NCBI GenBank assembly: GCA_964548585.1
Contig: CAZJRS010000066.1
Span: forward strand, 1 to 21,221
DNA: 21,221 nucleotides
DNA from: Methanocella_A sp964548585
GTDB taxonomy: Archaea; Halobacteriota; Methanocellia; Methanocellales; Methanocellaceae
Direction of reading: 5' to 3'
The translations under genes and the position numbers were made by a program. How positions within the stretch are numbered: position 1 is the first letter of the stretch; each line of letters begins with the position of its first letter. The notes under the pieces were generated by a model. It did no database searches. It was not told where the DNA came from and saw only the letters and a list, made by a program, of their open reading frames with translations. This document shows positions 15,482 through 21,221 of the stretch, in pieces.

Positions 15482-15687
15482 GTTTAAAGTATAAAGTGCC
15501 ACGCGCCTATCCTGAATTAGTCATTTTTCCGTGGGATGTCAAATTACTTCTGACATAGCGGACGAGCATGAACTCAACCTACTTTTTAGACGCCATATGC
15601 ACTTTTTCCCCGAAATTATCAGCGCTTTGTCAGGTCCGCAAGCCCCACGCGTTTAGAGCGGATTTGAGGCCGGACTGGCAATAGTTT

Positions 15688-15695
15688 TTTATATG
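15688..15695 (+). promoter_or_regulatory. TATA box of the Roadblock-KaiC-zinc ribbon operon
   Basis: TTTATATG within an AT-rich stretch, about 40 bases before the TTG start at 15735. The predicted transcription start is near 15715-15720. A GGAGAGG ribosome site follows at 15723-15729. Confidence 0.45.
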
Positions 15696-15734
15696 TTTAA
15701 TTAATTATAATATGTTGATAACGGAGAGGAAAGG

Positions 15735-16304
15735 TTGGCAGTGGATGAGCCGCAGAGGCTGAGGAGGAGAGGACAGCAGAGCTGGAAAAATAACGTTGAG
15801 CAGGACCTGAGTCGGCTGCTTGATCGAAAAGGCGTCCTTGGAGCACTCCTGATATCCAAAACAGGGGAGACCATCACACAGGTATTCCAGGAGACGACGA
15901 CAACGGCTGCAACGGCCGTTGGTAAGCAGAAGGAAAGTTCACTCATGCAGATCGTCCGGAAGCTGACACCACTCGTGCAGGGCATGAGAAACGTGCCTCT
16001 CCGGCGGGCTATGTTCGAGACAAAAGAGGGATCGGTTATCTTATACAGTATGGATAACGGCATCGTTTGCTGTATCATGGACAAAGAGTTCGATGTAGTA
16101 GCGAGCATGCTGGAAATCCGTATTGTTGCCGAGATGATCAACAGCCACCTGAACAACATCGAGATCAGCAGAGAAGTGCAGGATAACCACCTACGGGAGA
16201 ACCGTGAGGAATTCCGTGTGTTCAACCAGGATCTGCTAAGAGAGATAGAAAAACACTTTGGTCCGGTGACCACTGAACAGATAATCCAGAGGATGGTAAG
16301 GTGA
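15735..16304 (+). CDS. Roadblock/LC7-domain protein
   Basis: A 189-residue protein. After a basic N-terminus (RLRRRGQQSWK), residues about 22-125 form a Roadblock/LC7 fold: VEQDLSRLLDRKGVLGALLISKTGE, a central helix (SLMQIVRKLTPLV), then FETKEGSVILYSMDNGIVCCIMD. Residues 125-189 are a charged helical tail, probably coiled. Roadblock proteins such as MglB form dimers that regulate small GTPases and polarity or motility in bacteria. In archaea they often sit near regulatory NTPases with no assigned job. The start is TTG at 15735 with GGAGAGG ahead; a GTG at 15741 is in frame. The gene ends 4 bases before the next ATG, so the two products are made together and may interact. Confidence 0.82.
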   Translation: MAVDEPQRLRRRGQQSWKNNVEQDLSRLLDRKGVLGALLISKTGETITQVFQETTTTAATAVGKQKESSLMQIVRKLTPLVQGMRNVPLRRAMFETKEGSVILYSMDNGIVCCIMDKEFDVVASMLEIRIVAEMINSHLNNIEISREVQDNHLRENREEFRVFNQDLLREIEKHFGPVTTEQIIQRMVR

Positions 16305-16308
16305 ACAA

Positions 16309-17178
16309 ATGAGAAAGCTCAAGACTGGCATTCTAGGATTAGACGGCCTCCTGGACGGAGGCTTCAACGAGCATTCCGCCACTATTCTAGTGGGCTCCGC
16401 AGGCACAGGTAAGACAACCATGGCACTCCAGTTCCTCCGCAAAGGGCTGGAAAACGGGTCCGATGCGATATACATCACCCTTGAAGAGCCTCGTTCGCAG
16501 ATCATCGAAGAGGCTAAGAACATGGGCTGGGAAGACATCGATAAGTACGTCGAAAAAGGCTCGCTGGTCTTTTTAGAAGCGGCCGGCAAGGACCTTGCGG
16601 ACTTTATCAAGGAAGAGATGCCCCGGTTTGTCAGCGAGTGGGACGGTTCGAACGCCCGCATTGTCGTCGACCCGTTGACTCCTGTCATCTGGGCTAACGA
16701 CAACAAATACGATCAGCGTATGCTGATCTCACAGCTATTCAAGGAAACCAAGCGCATGGGCACGGTGCTCAGCACAATCGAAGAGCATGGGTCCACGGGA
16801 GATATGACTGGCAGCGAAACGATTATCCCGATGTACCTTGCCGACAACATCGTCTACATTTCCACCGTGAGCATGGGTAACCGCATGGTATCCATAAAGA
16901 AATCGCGACAGTCATGGCATAATGAAGCCCAATGGCCTTACCGATACGTGCTTGGTCTCGGGATAGTCATAGATACAACCGGCCTCAGCGGGAAGAAGAT
17001 GAAGAAGATCGGTCCCGAACTCAAGCAGCGCACCTACGAGAGCGTAATGCGCCTATCCAAGGAAAACGCAGAGCAGTTCAAGAACATTGTGAAGTACCTG
17101 GAGCGGGCGGATCTTGGAGACATGGAGCCAGAGCAGATCCTGGACATGCTCATCGAAGACTACAAAGTGGCGCAGTGA
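16309..17178 (+). CDS. KaiC-like ATPase with C-terminal helical extension
   Basis: A 289-residue KaiC/RAD55-type ATPase. It has the opening KTGILGLDGLLDGGFNEH (5-22), Walker A GSAGTGKT (29-36), the double glutamate YITLEEP (55-61) and Walker B RIVVDP (117-122), where Pro replaces the usual Ser. The region near 150-165 (VLSTIEEHGSTG) matches the later sensor strand, and VSIKKSRQSWHN the basic interface strand. Residues from about 225 are a predicted long helical tail rich in Lys and Glu (ENAEQFKNIVKYLERADLG), which is absent from the neighbouring KaiC-like protein and could contact the Roadblock partner or another protein. AAGGTGA lies just ahead of the ATG. The preceding Roadblock gene is 4 bases away and a small zinc-ribbon gene follows 12 bases after the stop. 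Confidence 0.9.
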   Translation: MRKLKTGILGLDGLLDGGFNEHSATILVGSAGTGKTTMALQFLRKGLENGSDAIYITLEEPRSQIIEEAKNMGWEDIDKYVEKGSLVFLEAAGKDLADFIKEEMPRFVSEWDGSNARIVVDPLTPVIWANDNKYDQRMLISQLFKETKRMGTVLSTIEEHGSTGDMTGSETIIPMYLADNIVYISTVSMGNRMVSIKKSRQSWHNEAQWPYRYVLGLGIVIDTTGLSGKKMKKIGPELKQRTYESVMRLSKENAEQFKNIVKYLERADLGDMEPEQILDMLIEDYKVAQ

Positions 17179-17190
17179 CGGTCGTGGCGA

Positions 17191-17412
17191 ATGCACAACC
17201 AGGCATCGAAAACAACTGACGGCTGCGTGCCAGTCGCAAGCGGGTCCATCTGCCAGAAGTGTAGCGGCAACAAGATCAAGATCGTCTACTTCGAAAAGGA
17301 AGGCAAGAAGTTCGCAGTATGCGAGGAATGCGGGGAAGTGAAGAGTATCGGCTCAAGCCTGCAGAGCTGCTATGGTAAGTGGAAGTCATACCGTGAGGCT
17401 GTGCCTCGTTAA
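17191..17412 (+). CDS. Small zinc-ribbon protein
   Basis: A 73-residue protein with two CxxC pairs (Cys21-x2-Cys24 and Cys44-x2-Cys47) separated by 19 residues, including a KIKIVYFEKEGKKFAVCEECGEV hairpin-like stretch. This is the usual layout of a rubredoxin-like zinc ribbon. Such small ribbons serve as protein or nucleic acid docking modules. The ATG at 17191 lies 12 bases after the TGA of the KaiC-like gene and in the same reading frame; the ribosome site is weak. It is the last gene of the Roadblock-KaiC operon, followed by a good terminator. I infer that it acts with these proteins, but its target is not visible. Confidence 0.7.
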   Translation: MHNQASKTTDGCVPVASGSICQKCSGNKIKIVYFEKEGKKFAVCEECGEVKSIGSSLQSCYGKWKSYREAVPR

Positions 17413-17442
17413 AATAAGATAGACTTCCACACATTTATTGTC

Positions 17443-17479
17443 CAGTCTCACCGGGCCTGGCGAGACTGATCATATTTTT
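17443..17479 (+). terminator. Terminator of the Roadblock-KaiC-zinc ribbon operon
   Basis: CAGTCTC (17443-17449) pairs with GAGACTG (17462-17468). Inner CC/GG pairs extend the stem, and a five-T run follows at 17475-17479. It lies about 30 bases after the zinc-ribbon stop. Confidence 0.65.
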
Positions 17480-17728
17480 AAACGGTTGACAATCTTTTTT
17501 CATAACTACGGGTTAACTATCAACAATATTTACCCATATGCTAAAAGTATTTATACTTAGTTAATAATCAATGAATGGCAGTGAGGCATCAGCCACACCG
17601 GCAAGTTGTGCTATATTAGCAAGATATCACCGAATCGCAGGGCAGGGAATGATTCCCGTTCAAGCCCTGTGTAATAGTCATACGCGGGTTCATTTCTCGC
17701 CTATGATAACCGGAACAAACCAAACCCC

Positions 17729-17776
17729 GATGCGAGGGAAAGTATCCATTTTTATACCTCCCAAACCCCTCGCATC
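17729..17776. repeat. Inverted repeat with nested stem, upstream of the tRNA
   Basis: GATGCGAGGG (17729-17738) pairs perfectly with CCCTCGCATC (17767-17776). The 28-base loop contains a second short stem (GTAT/ATAC). It could be a structured RNA element or a terminator-like hairpin. An 86-codon plus-strand frame spans it (17571-17831), but its stop lies inside the tRNA promoter and it looks non-coding. Otherwise 17480-17820 shows nothing I recognise. Confidence 0.55.
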
Positions 17777-17822
17777 TCACTTTCGTGAAAGATCAGCGCG
17801 ATATATCCATTACTTCACCCAA

Positions 17823-17831
17823 AAAGTATAA
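17823..17831 (+). promoter_or_regulatory. TATA box of the tRNA-Val gene
   Basis: AAAGTATAA is centred about 33 bases before the first base of the tRNA, a typical distance for an archaeal promoter. Confidence 0.45.
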
Positions 17832-17859
17832 GACGCATTGTGCTCTTTATTCAAAAAGC

Positions 17860-17933
17860 GGGCCTGTGGTCTAGTTGGTTATGACATCGCCTTTACACGG
17901 CGGGGATCAGGGGTTCGAATCCCTTCGGGCCCA
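17860..17933 (+). tRNA. tRNA-Val (anticodon TAC)
   Basis: A complete cloverleaf. The acceptor stem GGGCCTG pairs with CGGGCCC (17926-17932) and the discriminator base is A at 17933. The D arm has GGTCTAGTTGGTTATGACATC-type bases. The anticodon arm TCGCC/GGCGG has loop TTTACAC, giving anticodon TAC at 17894-17896. The T arm is GGGGTTCGAATCCC. CCA is not encoded (CTA follows). There is no intron. Confidence 0.97.
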
Positions 17934-17966
17934 CTAGAGTTTTGAGGGAAAAGTTTTGAGGGGGCT

Positions 17967-18179
17967 CCCGGGGGACTTTTACAAAAGTCCCCCTGGGTCT
18001 CGACACATAATCAAGCCTGTAAGGGCATTTTAAAAACGATGTTTTTGCGGGGTCGCGAGGGGGGCTTTTTACAAAAAGCCCCCCTGACACCACACAGGGC
18101 AAACCTCTAAGTACTAAGCTCCTTTCTAAACACTCAATTACCGCTCCCGGTAGCCTTCCAAAAGTCCCCCTGGGTCTCG
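17967..18179. repeat. G-run/C-run hairpin repeats downstream of the tRNA
   Basis: Two near-identical hairpins lie in this stretch. GGGGGACTTTT-ac-AAAAGTCCCCC is at 17970-17993 and GGGGGGCTTTTT-ac-AAAAAGCCCCCC at 18059-18084. The right arm of the first plus its flank (17983-18002, 20 bases) recurs exactly at 18160-18179 without its left arm. Shared loop and design with different stem bases show compensating change, as expected if the folded form is selected or if they are copies of one dispersed element. They lie between the tRNA and the 3' end of the kinase gene (minus), so they could act as a two-way terminator. No gene is seen from 17934 to 18183. Confidence 0.75.
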
Positions 18180-18183
18180 TCCA

Positions 18184-19707
18184 TCATTTCCAGCACCCAT
18201 CAACTGCCGGTAACATTACGATAAACCTGCAGCCCTGGGTATGGTCGCCTTTTATCCGATCCTCGACCCAGAACTGACCTTGAAAATCGTCCACAAGCAG
18301 CTTGGTCAGACACAGTCCGAACCCTTTTCCACTGGCACGAGTCTTCTCCAGGGATAATCGGTCAAACAGCTTCTTTTTCAGGTCATCAGGAATGCCCGGA
18401 CCGTCGTCCTCGATAGCTACCCTACAGGAGACGTTTCCACCGTCTTCGCACTTCTCGGCTATGATCTTGATACATAGTGGTCCGGTCGAATGCTTGATTG
18501 CGTTACCAATCAGGTTCAGGAACACTTCTTTGAGCAGCTCGTTTGCCATCACGGTGCATGAGCAGGAAGACACGAGGTCAATCCGGACGTTCCTGCCGGC
18601 GACATCCGAGAAACGAGCGATAGCATCCCGAAGCATGCCGTCAAGTTCAATATTCTCGGTCTTAAATACCCCGGCTTTGCTCTTCTGTATCTTTCTCACG
18701 TTATCGATCAGCCGAGAGTTGTCCCGAAGTGTCTCGATAGGCCGCGTAATTAGAAACCGGTCTTCTTTGCCGAGCGATCCATGAGCTTCTATGATACCTT
18801 CCGCCAGTTCCAGGTAACCCATGGCAATCTGGTTCATGTTGTTGATATCGTGCCCCATCAGGTCAACGTATAGTTCAGCCTGGGACTTGGCCACTTTCAA
18901 CTCATCCTCGGTCCGTTTTCGTTCCGTGATGTCCTGTATGGTCCCGAACAGACGGACGACTGTACCGTCAGCGTCCGGTATCCGTTCGCCTTCGGCTCTG
19001 ACGATACGCACCATGCCATCTCTGCCAACGACACGAAATGTGACATCAGAGACGCCATCGCCTTTGATCGAGCCTTCAAATGCCCGCAAAATCATGTCAT
19101 AGTCATCAGGACAGATAAAACCAGGAAGGTCTGCCAGCAGTTTAATCGCACAAGATTCCGGCGCTACTCCTGCTATCCGATATACCTCATCGGAACAGGT
19201 AAACACACCCGTGATCAGGTTCAGATCCCATGTCCCGATATGAGCGATTTGAAGGGCTCTGGCGATCCCGGACGCTCTTTTATTGGCCGCAGTTTCCGCA
19301 AGCTTATACTCGGTCACATCGGAAAAGATCAGGAGATATAACGCAGCATTACCCGCATCGTCGCTGATGGTGCTATAGCTCATCTCAACCGGAATGCGGG
19401 TACCAGATTTGCGGAGAAGCTCCATGCGGTACTTCCCGGGAGGATAGGCCGTGCTGTGGGACAGGAAAACAGATGCCGCCCGTTCCCGCCACTCTGTCGG
19501 TACAAGGGCTGATAACTGCCCTGTTCGTATAACCTCATCACATGTAAACCCGGTCAGGTCACTGAATGCCTTATTACAGTGCCTGATTCGACCGCTGGCA
19601 TCAACGGCAACAATGGGCGTAGGTGCGTATCCAATGACCGTGGCCAGATTGTCAGTCCAGCCTTCTGCAGGGGCTGCCAATCCGGGCTTCAACTGCTGCC
19701 CGTTCAT
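18184..19707 (-). CDS. Cytoplasmic PAS-PAS sensor histidine kinase
   Basis: A 507-residue soluble kinase with no membrane segment. PAS 1 covers about 20-135 (PIVAVDASGRIRHCNKAFSDLTG, ending FSDVTEYK). PAS 2 covers about 150-265 (IGTWDLNLITGVFTCSDEVYRIAG, ending IQDITERKR). A dimerisation helix carries the phospho-acceptor His286 in DLMGHDINNMNQ, a variant H-box found in archaeal kinases. The ATP-binding domain has an N-box (EVFLNLIGNAIKHS, about 394-407), G1 (EDDGPGIP, 433-440) and G2 (GKGFGLCL, 460-467), so it should be active. The ATG at 19707 has AAAGGT directly before it and a GGGGGATT further upstream. No response regulator gene is nearby, so its partner lies elsewhere. The PAS domains suggest redox, light or small-molecule sensing, but no cofactor residue is clearly visible. 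Confidence 0.93.
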   Translation of the reverse strand: MNGQQLKPGLAAPAEGWTDNLATVIGYAPTPIVAVDASGRIRHCNKAFSDLTGFTCDEVIRTGQLSALVPTEWRERAASVFLSHSTAYPPGKYRMELLRKSGTRIPVEMSYSTISDDAGNAALYLLIFSDVTEYKLAETAANKRASGIARALQIAHIGTWDLNLITGVFTCSDEVYRIAGVAPESCAIKLLADLPGFICPDDYDMILRAFEGSIKGDGVSDVTFRVVGRDGMVRIVRAEGERIPDADGTVVRLFGTIQDITERKRTEDELKVAKSQAELYVDLMGHDINNMNQIAMGYLELAEGIIEAHGSLGKEDRFLITRPIETLRDNSRLIDNVRKIQKSKAGVFKTENIELDGMLRDAIARFSDVAGRNVRIDLVSSCSCTVMANELLKEVFLNLIGNAIKHSTGPLCIKIIAEKCEDGGNVSCRVAIEDDGPGIPDDLKKKLFDRLSLEKTRASGKGFGLCLTKLLVDDFQGQFWVEDRIKGDHTQGCRFIVMLPAVDGCWK

Positions 19708-19766
19708 ACCTTTGATATTTAATCCCCCGTTATAATTGATAAGGTATTACTTACCAACCTCATAAA

Positions 19767-19776
19767 GCTTTATATT
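19767..19776 (-). promoter_or_regulatory. TATA box of the histidine kinase gene
   Basis: AATATAAAGC on the minus strand, about 60 bases before the ATG at 19707. It implies a leader of roughly 35 bases. Confidence 0.4.
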
Positions 19777-19928
19777 GAATTTTTACTTTTGTGAAAGCTG
19801 TAAGTCCTCGATCGTGAACAGGTCAGGATTGCTATGCTTATCGTAGGGCATCCCACATCCGCAGCTGATTCACATATTTACACCTATGGTCGTGTTCTCG
19901 CTGCGCTGTTAAAAACAAGCCTCATGAA

Positions 19929-19936
19929 TTTTATAC
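19929..19936 (+). promoter_or_regulatory. TATA box of the membrane serine protease gene
   Basis: TTTTATAC lies about 50 bases before the TTG/ATG start codons at 19980/19986. The predicted transcription start is near 19958. Confidence 0.4.
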
Positions 19937-19979
19937 CTGTATAATCCTGAGCCCGCCATATTTCAATTCAGAGAACACA

Positions 19980-20879
19980 TTGTCAATGGAGCTGGTTTTC
20001 ACGGTCGTCAACGAGATCATTTCCATGCTGACAGGCTTACTGAACTATGCATGGATTCTGCTGTTCCTGTTCTTATTTGTCATACCAGTCATCCAGCGCT
20101 ATATGGTGAATTCAGCCAGGCAACGGATACTCAGGCGAATTTCGCGTGAGCGAAAATCCCAGGTGATCACGCTGATTCACCGGCAGGAAACCATCGCGTT
20201 TCTAGGGATTCCGCTGTCGAGGTACATCGACATCGACGACAGCGAAGAAGTCCTCAGAGCGATCAGGACGACACCGCCTCACGTACCCATTGATTTGATC
20301 ATGCATACACCAGGAGGCATTGCACTGGCCGCCACCCAGATTGCCCTTGCCCTCAAGTCTCACCCAGCCCGAAAAACGGTCATCGTCCCCCACTACGCCA
20401 TGAGCGGAGGGACCCTGATCTCCCTGGCCGCTGACGAGATCCTGATGGACCCTCACGCCGTACTAGGGCCCGTAGATCCTCAGCTCGCGGGCAAAGACGG
20501 CGCCTTTGCCGCATCGTCCATTCTGAGTGTGCTCCAGAAGAAGCCGGCTGAAAAGATCGCGGACATGACGTTCATGATCGCAGACGATGCCCGAAAAGCC
20601 CAGGACCAGATGAAAGATCTGGTGCGTGAGATCATCAAGGGCAAGTGCGGCGAGCCGAATGTGGAAATGATCATCGCCGAGCTGGTCTGCGGCAAGTATA
20701 CGCACGACTACCCGATCTTCCCGGAGAAAGCCAAGGAGCTATTCGGCGACTGCATCAAGATCGGCATCCCCAAGGCAGTATATGATTTAATGGACTTCTA
20801 CAAGATGGAGATGGGCTCCCGACGGCCGGGGGTCGAGTATATACCGGTTTCACCACCGGACAATCAGCGGCGGCGATAA
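19980..20879 (+). CDS. Membrane-anchored ClpP/SppA-like serine protease (SDH family)
   Basis: A 299-residue protein. One N-terminal membrane anchor (about residues 20-40; YAWILLFLFLFVIPVI) is followed by a cytoplasmic ClpP/crotonase-fold domain. Key motifs are IDLIMHTPGG (104-113, oxyanion region), HYAMSGGTLISLAADEI (138-154, with nucleophile Ser142) and MDPHAVLGPVDPQ (156-168). This is the layout of the family often annotated as SDH proteinase, related to SppA. The family's catalytic partner is usually a Lys or His-Asp in the last third; I could not fix it here. TTG at 19980 and ATG at 19986 are both possible starts, without a strong ribosome site. It probably degrades membrane or signal peptide remnants. 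It is a single gene with its own promoter. Confidence 0.88.
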   Translation: MSMELVFTVVNEIISMLTGLLNYAWILLFLFLFVIPVIQRYMVNSARQRILRRISRERKSQVITLIHRQETIAFLGIPLSRYIDIDDSEEVLRAIRTTPPHVPIDLIMHTPGGIALAATQIALALKSHPARKTVIVPHYAMSGGTLISLAADEILMDPHAVLGPVDPQLAGKDGAFAASSILSVLQKKPAEKIADMTFMIADDARKAQDQMKDLVREIIKGKCGEPNVEMIIAELVCGKYTHDYPIFPEKAKELFGDCIKIGIPKAVYDLMDFYKMEMGSRRPGVEYIPVSPPDNQRRR

Positions 20880-21058
20880 ATCGCTTAGTGTTGAGACTAT
20901 ATTTTGCATTTCTCACACAGAATCTCCCATGATAAATGTAAACTTTTCGTTACAAATTGTATGGGGCCTAAGTGTTATGACGTATTTCCTGTCGTACCTT
21001 GCCTACAAGCGGTTCGGGCTGACCTGAGGAGATCAGATCGAGAATCAGAGCGACTGGC
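20880..21058. other. Intergenic stretch with short broken frames
   Basis: AT-rich to 20960. A 16-codon frame starting ATG at 20977 (MTYFLSYLAYKRFGLT) then ends in TGA, and the same frame stays open beyond it to the window edge. It could be a gene remnant, but it is too short to assign. Confidence 0.25.
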
Positions 21059-21221
21059 ATGGGTCCTATGGCATTAAGGAATATGTTATTCCTTCAGGAA
21101 TATATTATTCCTTCAGGAATATATTATTCCAGCCACTACGCTCCCGATATCAGGAACTACTACTCCGATCTTATCATCACAAGAATCATTTTGAACCGCT
21201 TCACGGCCGTCAGCGAATGGG
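21059..21221 (+). CDS. Possible start of a hypothetical gene running off the right edge
   Basis: ATG at 21059 (further ATGs in frame at 21068 and 21083) opens 54 codons to the edge. The last 30 codons (SHYAPDIRNYYSDLI...RFTAVSEW) have mostly C or G at third positions like the real genes nearby, while the first half is made of the palindromic tandem repeat. There is no ribosome site, and a minus-strand frame (21113-21220, ending in TGA) is also open. Product unknown. Confidence 0.2.
   Translation, partial: MGPMALRNMLFLQEYIIPSGIYYSSHYAPDIRNYYSDLIITRIILNRFTAVSEW
21078..21130. repeat. 19-base tandem repeat made of nested palindromes
   Basis: ggaatatattattccttca occurs 2.8 times in tandem: 21078-21096 with one change, 21097-21115 exact, and 21116-21130 partial. 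Each unit contains two palindromes, GGAATA-tat-TATTCC and, across the junction, TTCCT-tc-AGGAA. There are no unique spacers, so it is not a CRISPR. It resembles an iteron or regulator-binding array. Confidence 0.85.

Noticed and set aside
13859..17412. A full circadian Kai clock
   Set aside because: There is no KaiA or KaiB homologue, and the KaiC-like proteins are mostly single-domain, which is common in archaea without a clock.
17571..17831. 86-codon plus-strand ORF upstream of the tRNA
   Set aside because: Unbiased codon use, no ribosome site, a perfect inverted repeat inside, and its stop codon falls in the tRNA TATA box.
17893..18102. 69-codon minus-strand ORF ending GPKGFEPLIPAV
   Set aside because: It reads antisense through the tRNA; the GFEP-type ending is the well-known artefact of translating the T arm, and the rest comes from the hairpin repeats.
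17860..18183. tRNA-linked integration site of a mobile element
   Set aside because: No copy of the tRNA 3' end is found elsewhere in the window, and no integrase or other mobile gene is seen.
21078..21130. Short CRISPR array
   Set aside because: Units are contiguous 19-base repeats without unique spacers, and no cas genes are nearby.

Overview
The window looks like chromosomal DNA of a mesophilic methanogenic euryarchaeon. A Methanocella-type organism is my best guess, but this is an inference from gene style and was not checked by any search. The archaeal signs are AT-rich TATA-like boxes upstream of genes, class III pilin signal sequences of the AVSxIVG type, a GspE-type ATPase paired with a duplicated T2SSF membrane protein, five KaiC/RAD55-type RecA-fold proteins, small Lrp/AsnC regulators and PKD-repeat surface proteins.

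Left part (1-6.6 kb). A secreted PKD-domain protein with a long Pro/Thr/Val-rich linker runs off the left edge (minus strand). After a roughly 500-base AT-rich intergenic stretch come two tandem paralogous Lrp/AsnC regulators (plus), a third Lrp/AsnC regulator facing them (minus), a two-domain KaiC-like protein whose second domain has lost its P-loop (plus), and an M29-type metallo-aminopeptidase (minus, convergent).

Central part (6.7-13.5 kb, minus strand). This is a compact type IV pilus-like operon, in transcription order: secretion/assembly ATPase, two-unit T2SSF membrane platform, a pilin-like protein with a Pro/Ser linker, and a very large pilin-like protein carrying three PKD domains and a C-terminal PA14-like domain. 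The first three genes are separated by 4-7 bases and the last by about 66. The last protein looks more like a surface adhesin mounted on a pilin anchor than a major pilin.

Right-central part (13.55-17.5 kb, plus strand). It diverges from the pilus operon across a 311-base intergenic region. It encodes a RecA-fold protein with a destroyed Walker A motif, an intact KaiC-like ATPase, a Roadblock/LC7 protein, a second intact KaiC-like ATPase and a tiny zinc-ribbon protein, and ends at a good hairpin/T-run terminator. Archaellum motors are controlled by the KaiC-like protein ArlH acting on the ATPase ArlI. I therefore suggest that this cluster is a multi-component switch for the adjacent pilus machine. 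This is the most interesting hypothesis in the window, but the link rests on position and family precedent only.

Right end (17.5-21.2 kb). A tRNA-Val(TAC) gene is followed by unusual G-run/C-run hairpin repeats. Then come a soluble PAS-PAS histidine kinase (minus), a membrane-anchored ClpP/SppA-like serine protease of the SDH family (plus), and a 19-base tandem repeat built from nested palindromes close to the right edge.
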